Below are positions 16,721 through 26,190 of a stretch of DNA of 27,775 bases, in pieces (the first letter of the stretch is position 1; every line of letters starts with the position of its first letter). Made by a program: the position numbers and the translations under genes. Below the pieces are notes generated by a model. It saw only the letters and a program-made list of their open reading frames with translations. It was not told the DNA's origin and ran no database searches. This DNA is from Clostridiaceae bacterium (GTDB lineage Bacteria; Bacillota_A; Clostridia; Clostridiales; Clostridiaceae). The DNA is taken from the NCBI GenBank assembly GCA_029256485.1, contig JAQSXU010000071.1:1-27775 (forward strand), in the 5' to 3' direction.

Positions 16721-19603
16721 TCACCTCTCCATTTTGACTTTTATAATGTAGTCATCCATAACAATGAGCATTGCGCTATTTCCTCTTCCAGCTCTATTTT
16801 GAGCTTTTATTTCATCTATTAAAATTGTTTTTTCATTATTATGCTTTGATTTTAGCACAATTTTATTTTCAATAGTAGTATTATTAATTAATGCTCCAAA
16901 TATGACTTCATCATCTTCCCTCAAACTTATTCCAGTTACTCCAGAAGCAATTCTGCCCATTGGATTTACATTGTTTTCATTAAATTTAATTACCATTCCT
17001 CTTTTAGTTATTAAAAGTATGTGACTGTTATCCTTCTCTAATGCAAGCTGTACATTTATCAGTGAATCATTTTCATATTTATTCTTATACACTGCCGCAT
17101 TTAAACTTACGCATTTAAATTCAGTTAAATCAGTCTTTTTTACCATGCCTCTCTTTGTAATGAAGTATACATAAGCTCTTTCATCCCAATTATCCACAGT
17201 AAAAATACTAACAATTTTATTTTTTTGGTTATTGTTTATTAATGAGTTTAAATCAATTCCACATTCACCAATATTTTGGAGCATAAAACCATCTATAGTA
17301 GAAACTGTTCCATTTTCAGTGAACACAAAAACTTTAGTACAATAATCTATTTGAAGAGTTGTTCCCCTTGTTGTTTTATTTTGTATATTTTTTACTATGC
17401 CATTGTTATCTACATTTACACAAAATCTTTTAAATTCTCCTTGATTCCTAAATTCAATATTAATAACTGCATCTTCATTTGAAATTGTGAACATTTCAGT
17501 TCCAAGAATATTTCTGTCCAGACTTTCTATGGAAGGTTCTTCAACAGTAAAGCTTAACCCCAATTTAGTTTCAATATATATAAATTTCTCTTCCCTTTCT
17601 TTAGGTACTAAATTTACATTTATAAGCTTTTCATTGTCTTTAAGCTTTAAGGCCATAATTTTAGTGTAATTAGTGCTATACTTATCCAAACCTGTCTTCT
17701 TAATATATCCTTTGTCAGTTATAAAAATAAAGTCCAGCTGAGAAATGAAACTTGGTATAATATAAACTGCAACTATTTTTTCTTCATTTAAATCAATGCC
17801 TCTTATTAATGTATCTATTTTTTCTCCTTTGTCTTTCCATTTATACTCAGGAATATTTTGTGCCTTGGTTTGATACATAACTCCTGCATCAGTAAATATA
17901 ATCATTGTATCCTTTGTGTTAGACTGCATCAGGAACCTGTTAAAGTCTCCCTCTCTATACTCAATGTCTGATATATCCGTATTTGAACGGTTATATGATT
18001 TCATTGGTACTCTTTTTATAAAGCCATCATTGGACATTGTTATCATTATATCTTCTTCCACAATGAATTCTTCAACATCTATTTTGGCTTCCTCATCATT
18101 TTCAACAATTTTTGTTCTTCTTTCATCTCCGTACTTTTCACTAATTTCAAGCATTTCTGCTTTAATAACTTTAAGAAGTTCCTTTTCACTTTCAAGAATT
18201 CTGCTAAGCCTTTTGATTTCCTTCTCCAGCTCCTTATATTCTTTCTCAAAAGCTTTAATTTCAAGTCCGGTAAGCCTGTAAAGCATAAGTTCTAATATAG
18301 CTTCTGACTGAATCTCACTAAAAGAATACTTTTCCATTAAATTATTTTGAGCATCTTTTTTGGATTTTGAAGCCCTTATTAAGGCTATTATTTCATCCAT
18401 TATGCTTATAGCCTTAATAAATCCCTGAACAATTTCAAATCTTTTTTCACAAATATCTAATTCTCTTTTTGTTCTTCTATAGATTACTTCCTTTTGATGA
18501 TCCAGATAGCATTTTAAAATTGCCTTAAGTCCTAAAGTTTCTGGCTTGCCTTTAGCAAGAGCTACCATATTAAAGGATAAATTGCATTGAAGATCTGTTT
18601 TTTTGTATAAATATTTAAGTACCTTTTCTGCTCCATTTAAATCTATGGATTTTTTAAATTCAATTACTGCTCTTATTCCTGTTCTGTCAGACTCATCTCT
18701 GATATCACTAATAGCCTCTAAAATTTTTGCATGTTTTTTATCCACAGTCATTTCAGAAATAGTTTGAAGCAGCCTTGCTTTATTTCTTCTATATGGAAAT
18801 TCCGTAATTATTATGCCAAGCTTTCCATTTTCTAATTTTTCAATGGAAGCCTTTGCTCTTAAAGTTACTTTTCCTTCTCCAGTTTCATATGCAGATAGAA
18901 GAGAGTTTTTGCCAATTAAAATTCCTCCTGTAGGAAGATCAGGTCCTTTAATATACTTCATTAATTCAATTGTGGATATGTCTTTATTGTCTATTAAAGC
19001 TACTTCTGCATCTATAACCTCTTTTAAGTTATGGGGAGGGATATTGGTAGCTAACCCTACCGCAATTCCAAATGCTCCATTTACTAATATATTTGGATAT
19101 TTACAGGGAAGCACTTCGGGTTCCTTTTCAGAACCAGAATAGTTATCCACCATATTAACTACATCTTTTTCTATGTCCTTAATTATTTCCAAAGCAATAG
19201 GAGTCAGCCTTGCTTCGGTATAACGCATAGCAGCTGCATTGTCTCCATCTATGCTTCCCCAGTTACCATGTCCGTCTATGAGCGGCATTCTAGTTGTAAA
19301 GTTTTGAGCTAATATAACCATGGCATCATATACTGAGGCATCGCCATGAGGATGGTATTTACCTAATATATCTCCTACAATTCTAGCAGATTTATAGTAG
19401 GGTTTATCAGGAAAGGCCCTAAGCATATATGCTCCATATATTATTCTTCTATGTACGGGTTTCAGTCCATCTCTTACATCTGGCAACGCCCTTTCTTTGG
19501 CTACCTCCACTGCATACGGAAGGTAGTTATCAGGCATTGCTTCTTCTAGTGCTATTTTTATTATATTTTTATCTAAAGGAATGTTATTTTTTTTAGTAGC
19601 CAT
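16721..19603 (-). CDS. parC: DNA topoisomerase IV subunit A (ParC-like)
   Basis: 960-residue breakage-reunion subunit of a type IIA topoisomerase, which decatenates replicated chromosomes. The winged-helix and tower parts are standard: [10 protein letters not shown] at 84-93, then [11 protein letters not shown] with the DNA-linking Tyr128. The C-terminal half (about 500-960) is a series of blade-like repeats such as [10 protein letters not shown] and [11 protein letters not shown], with no clear GyrA box (QRRGGKG), which favours ParC over GyrA. It is longer than ParC of most firmicutes (about 800), in line with clostridial forms as far as I recall. ATG at 19601-19603 has GGAGG five bases upstream; the TTG at 19615 contains that site. 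It follows parE by 12 bases. Confidence 0.88.
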   Translation of the reverse strand: MATKKNNIPLDKNIIKIALEEAMPDNYLPYAVEVAKERALPDVRDGLKPVHRRIIYGAYMLRAFPDKPYYKSARIVGDILGKYHPHGDASVYDAMVILAQNFTTRMPLIDGHGNWGSIDGDNAAAMRYTEARLTPIALEIIKDIEKDVVNMVDNYSGSEKEPEVLPCKYPNILVNGAFGIAVGLATNIPPHNLKEVIDAEVALIDNKDISTIELMKYIKGPDLPTGGILIGKNSLLSAYETGEGKVTLRAKASIEKLENGKLGIIITEFPYRRNKARLLQTISEMTVDKKHAKILEAISDIRDESDRTGIRAVIEFKKSIDLNGAEKVLKYLYKKTDLQCNLSFNMVALAKGKPETLGLKAILKCYLDHQKEVIYRRTKRELDICEKRFEIVQGFIKAISIMDEIIALIRASKSKKDAQNNLMEKYSFSEIQSEAILELMLYRLTGLEIKAFEKEYKELEKEIKRLSRILESEKELLKVIKAEMLEISEKYGDERRTKIVENDEEAKIDVEEFIVEEDIMITMSNDGFIKRVPMKSYNRSNTDISDIEYREGDFNRFLMQSNTKDTMIIFTDAGVMYQTKAQNIPEYKWKDKGEKIDTLIRGIDLNEEKIVAVYIIPSFISQLDFIFITDKGYIKKTGLDKYSTNYTKIMALKLKDNEKLINVNLVPKEREEKFIYIETKLGLSFTVEEPSIESLDRNILGTEMFTISNEDAVINIEFRNQGEFKRFCVNVDNNGIVKNIQNKTTRGTTLQIDYCTKVFVFTENGTVSTIDGFMLQNIGECGIDLNSLINNNQKNKIVSIFTVDNWDERAYVYFITKRGMVKKTDLTEFKCVSLNAAVYKNKYENDSLINVQLALEKDNSHILLITKRGMVIKFNENNVNPMGRIASGVTGISLREDDEVIFGALINNTTIENKIVLKSKHNNEKTILIDEIKAQNRAGRGNSAMLIVMDDYIIKVKMER

Positions 19604-19615
19604 AAAGTCCTCCAA

Positions 19616-21610
19616 TTAAAATTCAGCGTATTTATACATATAATTCTTTCTAGGTTCAACCACATCTCCCATAAGCAGAGAAATCATTTTTTCTGATTTT
19701 GCTGCATCATCAATAGTAATTTGCTGCAAGGTTCTAGTTTCCGGATTCAATGTAGTTTCCCAAAGCTGATCGGGATTCATTTCTCCCAAGCCTTTATACC
19801 TTTGTATTAAAGCGCCTTTGCCAACCTGTTTTTTTACAGCTCCCAGATCCTCATCACTATATGCATATTTTACTATTTCCCCTTGTTTTGTTTGTTTATA
19901 AACTTTATATAATGGCGGTAGTGCAATAAATAAATGTCCATTAGCAATTAATGGTCTCATGTATCTATAGATGTATGTCATCCATAAAGTTCTTATATGG
20001 TATCCATCCACATCCGCATCTGACATAATTATAATTTTATTATATTTAAGATCATTCTCATTATAATTCTCTCCAACACCTGTACCTATAGCTGTATTAA
20101 AGATTTTTAATTCTTCACTTCCCAGCACATTTTCAAGTTTCTGTTTCTCGGTATTCATTATTTTTCCTTTAGAAGGCATTATAGTTTGAAATCTTCTGTC
20201 CCTTGCCTGCTTTGCCGAGCCTCCAGCAGAATCTCCTTCTACTACAATAAATTCTGTAACATCAGAATCTTTAAGTGTACAAACTGCTATTTTGCCAGCT
20301 AAAGGTGCTGCACCTTTTCCTATTTTCTTCTTTTCAGCCTCATTTATTTTTTTAATCTTTTCCCTTCTAAAAGCAGCATCTATGGCATTATTTATAATTA
20401 TAGCTGCAGTATCCTTGTTATCCTCAATCCATTCTGAAAATCCAGTATATGCCAAATCATTCATCATTGTATATGCTTCATTATTTCCAAGTTTTGTCTT
20501 AGTTTGTCCTTCAAAAATAGGGTTGCTTATTTTTATTCTTACTATGGCAGTCATGCCTTCTCTAAGATCATCACCTTCAAATTCCTTATCTTTTTCTTTT
20601 AATAGATTTAATTTTTTTGCCCACTCTTTAAAAGCTCTAGTCATTCCAGTCTTGAATCCGCTTTCATGAGTTCCTGCCTCAGTTGTTGGAATATTATTTA
20701 CATAACTTGCAATGTATTCTGTTGTGGAATCTGTAAATTGTATGCACACTTCTCCATACATATTTATTCCGGCCACTTCTCTCTCTCCATCAAATAAAAT
20801 AGGAGGGTTGTGAAGTGCTGTTTTACTTTCATTTAAGTAATCAATAAAGTCTAATAGACCTCTTTCTGAATGGTACACCTTTTCAACTGTTTCATCTTTT
20901 CTATTATCTATTAATTTAAGAGTAATACCCTTATTTTGGAATGCCAGTTCCTGCAGCCTTTCATCAATTATATCAAACTTAAAGTCTATACTTGAAAATA
21001 CATTTTTATCCGGCATAAAAGTAACCTTAGTACCAGTTTTATCTGTATCCCCTATGATTTTTAGAGAAGTAACAGGAGTTCCCGGCATTATTCTTTTTAA
21101 TGATTTATCATATGCATATTCATACCTCTGTTTGAAAATATGATTATTTTGATATATTTCAACTTCCATCCACTCAGATAATGCATTTACAACAGCTGCT
21201 CCTACACCATGAAGCCCCCCGGATGTTTTATAAACATCATTATTAAACTTTCCCCCAGTGTGAAGCTCTGTATATACCATCTCTACACCAGATTTTTTCT
21301 TGGTTGGATGTATCCCTGTAGGAACACCTCTTCCATTATCCATTATAGTGGCACTTTTGTCTTTATTTAATACTATTACAGCCATATCACCAAATCCATT
21401 TGATATTTCGTCTATGGCATTATCTAAAATCTCCCAAATGCAGTGATGCAGTCCCTTTGTACCGGTAGATCCAATATACATTCCCGGTCTAATTCTAACC
21501 GGTTCAAGCTTTTCTAGTGAAGTTAAAGCTGTTACGTCATATACTGGAACATTGTTTTCATCATTTCGCTCCATATATACCTGATTTGTATGTAAATGAT
21601 TATATGCCAT
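19616..21610 (-). CDS. parE: DNA topoisomerase IV subunit B (ParE-like)
   Basis: 664-residue ATPase subunit partnering ParC. GHKL ATPase motifs are visible: EILDNAIDE with the Mg-ligand Asn64, DNGRGVPTGIHP, and GGLHGVGAAVVNALS; the Toprim part shows EGDSAGGSAKQARDRRFQ, PSKGKIMN and SDADVDGYHIRTL. The fused short form without a long insert fits ParE or Gram-positive GyrB; pairing with a parC without a GyrA box supports ParE. Start is uncertain: ATG at 21608-21610 lacks a ribosome binding site, while a second ATG 12 codons later (21572-21574) has a weak AGGT before it and a TATAAT-like -10 just upstream of it. First gene of parE-parC and probably the upstream part of the transcript reaching the activator. 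Confidence 0.88.
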   Translation of the reverse strand: MAYNHLHTNQVYMERNDENNVPVYDVTALTSLEKLEPVRIRPGMYIGSTGTKGLHHCIWEILDNAIDEISNGFGDMAVIVLNKDKSATIMDNGRGVPTGIHPTKKKSGVEMVYTELHTGGKFNNDVYKTSGGLHGVGAAVVNALSEWMEVEIYQNNHIFKQRYEYAYDKSLKRIMPGTPVTSLKIIGDTDKTGTKVTFMPDKNVFSSIDFKFDIIDERLQELAFQNKGITLKLIDNRKDETVEKVYHSERGLLDFIDYLNESKTALHNPPILFDGEREVAGINMYGEVCIQFTDSTTEYIASYVNNIPTTEAGTHESGFKTGMTRAFKEWAKKLNLLKEKDKEFEGDDLREGMTAIVRIKISNPIFEGQTKTKLGNNEAYTMMNDLAYTGFSEWIEDNKDTAAIIINNAIDAAFRREKIKKINEAEKKKIGKGAAPLAGKIAVCTLKDSDVTEFIVVEGDSAGGSAKQARDRRFQTIMPSKGKIMNTEKQKLENVLGSEELKIFNTAIGTGVGENYNENDLKYNKIIIMSDADVDGYHIRTLWMTYIYRYMRPLIANGHLFIALPPLYKVYKQTKQGEIVKYAYSDEDLGAVKKQVGKGALIQRYKGLGEMNPDQLWETTLNPETRTLQQITIDDAAKSEKMISLLMGDVVEPRKNYMYKYAEF

Positions 21611-21838
21611 TTATACACAAGTCAGGTTTTTCACCTACCTTTACTTTAGTTTTTTTATCAATGATAGTACTGTATTACTATATTTCTTTTAATTATTAAT
21701 TTTACAATTTACTATTAATATGCATACTTATGTGATTATAGCAAAAAAAACATATAAAAACAAATGTTCTCATTTTACTCATTGTACATTTAATTATTAT
21801 ATCAAATTTTTAGCTTATTGTACTTATTATGCCATATT

Positions 21839-22360
21839 TTAAATTCCTTTTATAGAATCTGAAGGTATATATAGCTTTATCTTAGTCTGTAAGAGCTTCT
21901 CTTTCCACCCTTCTCTCCCTCCAAACATATCATTCACTTCTTTTGAAATAATATTATTTCCATTTAACCTAGTTTTCTTGTAATATTGAATTTCTTCAAA
22001 TCTTGGTTTTTCACTGTAGTCTATATTTACTATTTGAACCTTATTGAAATCAAAGTTTTCAACAAGAGTATTCCCTGCAAGCTTAACTGCATATTGTTTT
22101 GCTTTATTTCTGCTTATCAACTCTGCATAGCACTTCTCATCATAAAAATAATATATTTCATTACTTCTATTAGTTCTATTTTCGTACAAGACTTCCTTTT
22201 CTCCAGCAGTCCATATTAACATTGGCAGAATTAATGAAATAAAAATTAATATGATAAAAGAAACTAATATTTTAATTCCTATTTTTTTCTGCCTTTTTTT
22301 AATTAACACAGTAAACGAAATTAAGGAACATAAACAGCCTAAATATAAAAAAAACAACAT
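21839..22360 (-). CDS. Small membrane-anchored protein of unknown function
   Basis: 173 residues that I do not recognise. Two hydrophobic segments are visible at about residues 1-20 and 27-50, separated by a Lys/Arg-rich loop (KKRQKKIGIK), followed by a charged soluble part of about 120 residues rich in Asn, Lys and Glu and ending in SDSIKGI. The positive loop predicts that the loop between the two segments is cytosolic, leaving the C-terminal domain outside the membrane. No cysteines or catalytic-looking motifs stand out in the soluble part. ATG at 22358-22360, with a GGGGG upstream as a possible ribosome site. It lies alone between a PHP-type gene and parE, with 228 bases to parE. Confidence 0.6.
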   Translation of the reverse strand: MLFFLYLGCLCSLISFTVLIKKRQKKIGIKILVSFIILIFISLILPMLIWTAGEKEVLYENRTNRSNEIYYFYDEKCYAELISRNKAKQYAVKLAGNTLVENFDFNKVQIVNIDYSEKPRFEEIQYYKKTRLNGNNIISKEVNDMFGGREGWKEKLLQTKIKLYIPSDSIKGI

Positions 22361-22454
22361 AGAAAAGCCCCCAATCCAATATTTTCCTAAAATCTATTAT
22401 ATATTTCTACATTCCATTGTTGTTTCCTTTATTTTACAGAATCATTTTTAAAAT

Positions 22455-22492
22455 ATAAAAAAATAACCATCTTAAATTATAAAAAGGTTATT
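22455..22492 (-). terminator. Probable terminator of the PHP-family gene
   Basis: AATAACC (22462-22468) and GGTTATT (22486-22492) pair around a 17-base loop, followed on the minus strand by a T-rich stretch. It lies 10 bases beyond the stop at 22503. The stem is short, so confidence is moderate. Confidence 0.5.
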
Positions 22493-22502
22493 AAGTTAAA
22501 TT

Positions 22503-23222
22503 TTAAACTCTATTTAGTTGAATTTTATTCTTAAAATCAATTACTGAATTATTAATAATAAGTTCTTCAGGAAATTCAACATCATGTAATATTTCATAGG
22601 CAAGATTAAATCTAGCAACATCTGTGTCCACATGGGCGTCACTTGATATGATAATTTGCACATTATATTTTTTGCATAATTTCAGCATGTGAATATTATT
22701 CTCACGTGCATTTTTACGGCAATTTATTGGATTTATAGAATTATTATTCAACTCTAATAATGTATTATATTTTTTTGCAGCTTTAACAATTGCATCATAA
22801 TCTAATGGACATGAACCATCATCTGGATGACTAATTATATCAATCTTAGGATTTTTAATAACCTGAACCACAGCATTTGTATTTTGTTCTATAGTTCCAG
22901 GTATGTAACAATGATTATGAATTCCTGCAATTCTAACATCTAATTTATCTATTAATCTATCTTCTAAACTAAGTTTGCCATTATAATCTAAAATATTAAT
23001 CTCTGCACCTAGCATTAATTCTACTCCATACATTTCTCTAGGAACTACTTTGAGATTTTCAAAATAAATAGGAGAACATGTTCCAGGAATACCTTCAGCA
23101 TGTTCTGTAATACCTAATAGTTTCAAACCTTTTTTTGAGGCTTCTTTAGCCATTTCACGAATGGTGCTATATGCATGTCCACTTGCTATGGTATGTGTGT
23201 GAACGTCTAATTGAGTATTCAT
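22503..23222 (-). CDS. PHP-family metal-dependent phosphoesterase (YcdX-like)
   Basis: 239 residues, near the length of E. coli YcdX (245), a trinuclear-zinc phosphatase. PHP metal-binding motifs appear in order: DVHTHT, GITEHAEG, MLGAEIN, GIHNHCYI, ISHPDDG and SSDAHVDTD. The protein is expected in the cytosol; the natural substrate of this class is not well known. ATG at 23220-23222 with a strong GGAGGG five bases before. A hairpin repeat separates it from the holin-like gene upstream. Confidence 0.88.
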   Translation of the reverse strand: MNTQLDVHTHTIASGHAYSTIREMAKEASKKGLKLLGITEHAEGIPGTCSPIYFENLKVVPREMYGVELMLGAEINILDYNGKLSLEDRLIDKLDVRIAGIHNHCYIPGTIEQNTNAVVQVIKNPKIDIISHPDDGSCPLDYDAIVKAAKKYNTLLELNNNSINPINCRKNARENNIHMLKLCKKYNVQIIISSDAHVDTDVARFNLAYEILHDVEFPEELIINNSVIDFKNKIQLNRV

Positions 23223-23324
23223 ATTATCCCTCCATACAATTACTAGTTTATTTACAACTAAGATTTATTTTTAGGAAAATTATACCACACATTTCATATT
23301 TAAGATAAAAATTTAATAAAATAA

Positions 23325-23350
23325 AGATTTTCGGCTTACGCCGAAAATCT
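23325..23350. repeat. Hairpin-forming intergenic repeat, copy 3 (divergent)
   Basis: A perfect stem AGATTTTCGGC-TTAC-GCCGAAAATCT, followed by CTAATTTGATCTTTG, matches the hairpin-plus-CTTTGATCTTT layout of copies 1 and 2, with a different loop. It lies 36 bases past the stop of the holin-like gene and could serve as its transcript end. Confidence 0.65.
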
Positions 23351-23385
23351 ACCTAATTTGATCTTTGTAATTTAAACTTTGAAAT

Positions 23386-23766
23386 TTAATTAAAGTGTGT
23401 AGGGGGTAATAATGCCGTACATAATCTAATTATATAAATTATACTTTCATCTGGTATTTCCGTTTTCAAATTCAATGCTGAAATGGAACCCTTAACCATT
23501 TCAAGTGCCTTTTCCTGCTTTAATTCATTGTCTTCATTTTTAAAATTTAACTCCACAAAATTTACTGCTTTAGAAACCTCTCTCAATATTTTCTTAACAT
23601 TTTGTGGTGCCCACTCATTATCATCCCGCACACTAAAGATGGATACTGCAATTCCATAGTAATCTTCTTTAATTATTGTACCTCTATCCTTCAGCAAGTA
23701 TAGCAGATAGCCTACCCCTAAAACCAGCATAATTATTAGCACGTATTCTAATATCAATGTACTCAT
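23386..23766 (-). CDS. Small single-pass membrane protein, possibly LL-H holin-like
   Basis: 126 residues: an N-terminal membrane segment (about 5-24, LEYVLIIMLVLGVGYLLYLL) and a charged C-terminal part. The order NVKKILREVSKAV...ELKQEKALEMVKGSISAL...DESIIYIIRLCTALL is reminiscent of the LL-H phage holin family, whose C-terminus has an AV...K..AL...IE..V pattern, but no lysis gene or other phage gene is near. I therefore rank it as a membrane-anchored protein of unknown role with a holin-like fold as a hypothesis. ATG at 23764-23766, with AAGGATG nine bases upstream. It lies downstream of ptsG's terminator and has no close partner. Confidence 0.55.
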   Translation of the reverse strand: MSTLILEYVLIIMLVLGVGYLLYLLKDRGTIIKEDYYGIAVSIFSVRDDNEWAPQNVKKILREVSKAVNFVELNFKNEDNELKQEKALEMVKGSISALNLKTEIPDESIIYIIRLCTALLPPTHFN

Positions 23767-23835
23767 TTAAATACCACATCCTTAACATTGAATCCTACTA
23801 TCTTTATATGCAGCAGCCAGGGATAATGAAACTAT

Positions 23836-23882
23836 AAAAAAAGCTATGCTATATTGAATAAATTTTTCATTATAGCATAGCT
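23836..23882 (-). terminator. Intrinsic terminator after ptsG
   Basis: Twelve-base arms AGCTATGCTATA (23842-23853) and complement (23871-23882) with a 17-base loop, then seven T on the minus strand. It lies 17 bases past the ptsG stop. Confidence 0.85.
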
Positions 23883-23898
23883 CCTAAAATATAACTTT

Positions 23899-25920
23899 TT
23901 ACTTTATTGTAACAATGTTATTCTCACCGCAGGAGATTTTCTCTCCTGCATTTACTGATACAGTTTCATTTTCACTTAAATTTGTAAATATTATTGGTGT
24001 TATTAATGAAGGTACCCTAGATTTAATATTGTTTATATCAACTTTTAAAATTGGCTGATTTGCTTTCACTTTATCTCCTTGGTTAACTAATGCCTGGAAG
24101 CCCTCACCTTTTAATGTTACAGTATCTAATCCAAAGTGAATTAATATTTCTCTTCCATTTTCCGCTGTTATTCCAATTGCATGTTTAGTTGGAAATATTG
24201 TAGTTATAACTCCATTTACAGGTGAAACCACATTTCCGCTGCTTGGTTCTATGGCAAATCCATCCCCCATGAGTTTTTGAGCAAATACCTCATCAGGGAC
24301 TTCAGTTAAATTAATTATTTTTCCATCTAGCGGAGCAACAAAAGTATTGTCATTTAAATCAACAGCTGCCTCATTGCTTATTGGTGTATCTTCAATTGGT
24401 TTAGCAGTTTTCCCAGCAATAACGTCTTTAATCTGACCCTTTAATTGATCTGATTTTGGTCCAAAAATTGCCTGCACGTTATTTCCAACTTCCATAACAC
24501 CTGCTGCACCTAGATTTTTCAGCATTGCCTTATCTACGTTTTTAATGTCTTTTACACTTACTCTTAATCTTGTAATGCAGGCATCTAAATTTGTAATATT
24601 TTCTTTACCACCCAGGGCTTTTAACACTCCAACAGCTAATTCTGATCCTGTTGTATTTGATTTCGCCGAAACTTCATGGTCAGACTCTCTGCCTGGTGTC
24701 TTTAAGTCCCATTTTCTTATGGCAAACCTAAATCCAAAATAATATATTACGGAAAATATCAAACCAACAGGGATTACTAACCACCATGCTGTTCTATTTG
24801 GTATTATACCAAATAATAAATAGTCAATAAATCCGCCTGAAAATGTCATTCCTATTTTAACACTTAGTATTTGCATTGTCATATATGATAATCCCGCCAA
24901 TATACAGTGGATTCCATAAAGCACTGGTGCCACAAATAAAAATGAAAATTCTATTGGCTCTGTGATACCAGTTAAAAATGAAGTTAATGCTGCTGACATC
25001 AATATACCTGCAGCCACTGCTTTTTTCCCTGGTTTTGCTTCATGATACATTGCCAAAGCTGCTGCTGGTAAACCAAACATCATAAATGGAAATCTTCCGG
25101 TCATAAATGTTCCTGCTGTAAATGGTACCCCATCTTTTAACTGAGCAAAAAATATACTTTGGTCTCCATTAACAATCTGCCCTGCTTTATTTGTATATTC
25201 TCCAAATTGATACCAGAATGGGTTATAAAATATGTGATGTAAGCCAAATGGAATTAGGGCTCTTTCTAATGTTCCAAACACAAAGGCTGCTAATGTTCTA
25301 TTAGTATCTATCATATTATGTGAAAATGCATTTAGGCCATTTTGTATTATTGGCCATACAAAAGTCATGGCCAGTCCCAAAATTACCGCAGCTACTGCAG
25401 TAACTATTGGTACAAATCTTTTTCCCGCAAAAAAGCCTAAGTAGGATGGCAGTTCAATATTATAGTACTTCTTATATATTTGAGCTGCCATTATTCCCAC
25501 AATAATACCTCCAAATACACCAGTCTGCAGTGTTGGAATTCCAAGTACGCTGGCATATGCAGGATTGTGTCCTACCATATTAGAAGTTACACCTGCTACA
25601 AGTCCCATGGTTACATTCATAATTAAGAATCCAACTATAGCTGCCAGTGCTGCTACGCCCTCACCATCGGCTAATCCTACTGCAACACCTACAGTAAATA
25701 ATAATGCCAGGTTATTAAAAATAACTCCTCCAGCCTGCTCCATTACTCTTGCCAGTCCTTGGAACCAAGCTGCATTTAATGCATGTGCAAAGTTCAAAAA
25801 CTGTGGATTTTGAAACATATTTCCAAATGCTAGAAGTAAACCAGCTGCTGGCAATAAGGCTACTGGAAGCATTAATGCTTTGCCTATTTGTTGTAAAACT
25901 CCAAATGATTTTTTAAACAT
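23899..25920 (-). CDS. ptsG: PTS glucose-type permease EIICBA
   Basis: 673-residue one-chain permease with the order IIC (about 1-400), IIB (425-505) and IIA (525-673). It imports and phosphorylates a hexose with phosphate from HPr. Visible parts: membrane segments through 400, GITEPIEF (318-325) of the glucose-class sugar site, IIB Cys448 in [10 protein letters not shown], and IIA His580 and His595 (active His in [10 protein letters not shown]). Glucose is the best guess; glucosamine- or maltose-type permeases share this build. ATG at 25918-25920 with GGAGAA upstream. A GlcT-type antiterminator in its leader strongly favours a ptsG role. Confidence 0.93.
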   Translation of the reverse strand: MFKKSFGVLQQIGKALMLPVALLPAAGLLLAFGNMFQNPQFLNFAHALNAAWFQGLARVMEQAGGVIFNNLALLFTVGVAVGLADGEGVAALAAIVGFLIMNVTMGLVAGVTSNMVGHNPAYASVLGIPTLQTGVFGGIIVGIMAAQIYKKYYNIELPSYLGFFAGKRFVPIVTAVAAVILGLAMTFVWPIIQNGLNAFSHNMIDTNRTLAAFVFGTLERALIPFGLHHIFYNPFWYQFGEYTNKAGQIVNGDQSIFFAQLKDGVPFTAGTFMTGRFPFMMFGLPAAALAMYHEAKPGKKAVAAGILMSAALTSFLTGITEPIEFSFLFVAPVLYGIHCILAGLSYMTMQILSVKIGMTFSGGFIDYLLFGIIPNRTAWWLVIPVGLIFSVIYYFGFRFAIRKWDLKTPGRESDHEVSAKSNTTGSELAVGVLKALGGKENITNLDACITRLRVSVKDIKNVDKAMLKNLGAAGVMEVGNNVQAIFGPKSDQLKGQIKDVIAGKTAKPIEDTPISNEAAVDLNDNTFVAPLDGKIINLTEVPDEVFAQKLMGDGFAIEPSSGNVVSPVNGVITTIFPTKHAIGITAENGREILIHFGLDTVTLKGEGFQALVNQGDKVKANQPILKVDINNIKSRVPSLITPIIFTNLSENETVSVNAGEKISCGENNIVTIK

Positions 25921-25937
25921 ATTTTCTCCTTTCTTCT

Positions 25938-25964
25938 AGATAAACAATACGAAGTTGTTTATCT
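25938..25964 (-). promoter_or_regulatory. Hairpin directly before the ptsG ribosome binding site
   Basis: Perfect 10-bp stem AGATAAACAA / TTGTTTATCT with a seven-base loop (CTTCGTA on the minus strand), about 10 bases before the Shine-Dalgarno. Its place suggests control of translation start or of mRNA stability. Confidence 0.5.
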
Positions 25965-25973
25965 GTAAGCGAT

Positions 25974-26086
25974 GAAAAACAAAAGGCATGAGCTAAAGGT
26001 ATTAAAATGAGACTGCTAACAAATAAACATAAAATATATAATCATATATATGATACGTTTATCTCATTTTACCTTTGCCCATGCCT
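25974..26086 (-). terminator. Leader terminator of ptsG
   Basis: On the minus strand AGGCATGGGCAAAGGTAAAA and GAGA pair with TCTCATTTTA-ATACCTTTAG-CTCATGCCT (plus-strand arms 26062-26086 and 25984-26012), followed by a T-rich run (TTTGTTTTTC). The loop of about 50 bases can itself fold around ATCATATATATGAT (26041-26054). The upstream arm overlaps the RAT, so the two structures exclude each other. Confidence 0.8.
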
Positions 26087-26106
26087 GATCGAATCAGTAA
26101 CATCGC
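26077..26106 (-). promoter_or_regulatory. Ribonucleic antiterminator (RAT) of GlcT/LicT type
   Basis: Minus strand reads GTTACTGATTCGATCAGGCA inside this stretch, which is the core of the B. subtilis ptsG RAT as I remember it. Antiterminators of the BglG family (GlcT for ptsG) bind this hairpin when dephosphorylated and stop the overlapping terminator from forming. The gene for the antiterminator protein is not in the window. Confidence 0.85.
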
Positions 26107-26142
26107 AAAATAATTATTAAATTAAATATATTATATTTTTTA

Positions 26143-26156
26143 GTTCAATTTTGAAC
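26143..26156. promoter_or_regulatory. 14-bp inverted repeat upstream of the ptsG leader
   Basis: GTTCAA-TT-TTGAAC is a perfect 6-bp inverted repeat around two bases. The minus strand reads TTGAAC as a possible -35, with TTTAAT 16 bases later as a weak -10 for ptsG. It could be an operator at the ptsG promoter. Confidence 0.35.
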
Positions 26157-26190
26157 ACGCACATAATAATATCATAGATTAAATAATTAT

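Noticed and set aside
16721..21610. Second gyrA-gyrB pair instead of topoisomerase IV
   Set aside because: No GyrA box (QRRGGKG) was found in the large subunit, the ParE-type end of the small one (RKNYMYKYAEF) and the tight parE-parC order favour topoisomerase IV. A firm answer needs a tree with both pairs of the genome.
21611..21838. Small gene or RNA between parE and the membrane protein gene
   Set aside because: AT-rich with no start codon plus ribosome site and no stable hairpin; it likely holds the parE promoter.
26055..26064. TGATACGTTTATCT in the ptsG leader as a cre site
   Set aside because: The CG is shifted by one base relative to the cre pattern, so it matches poorly.
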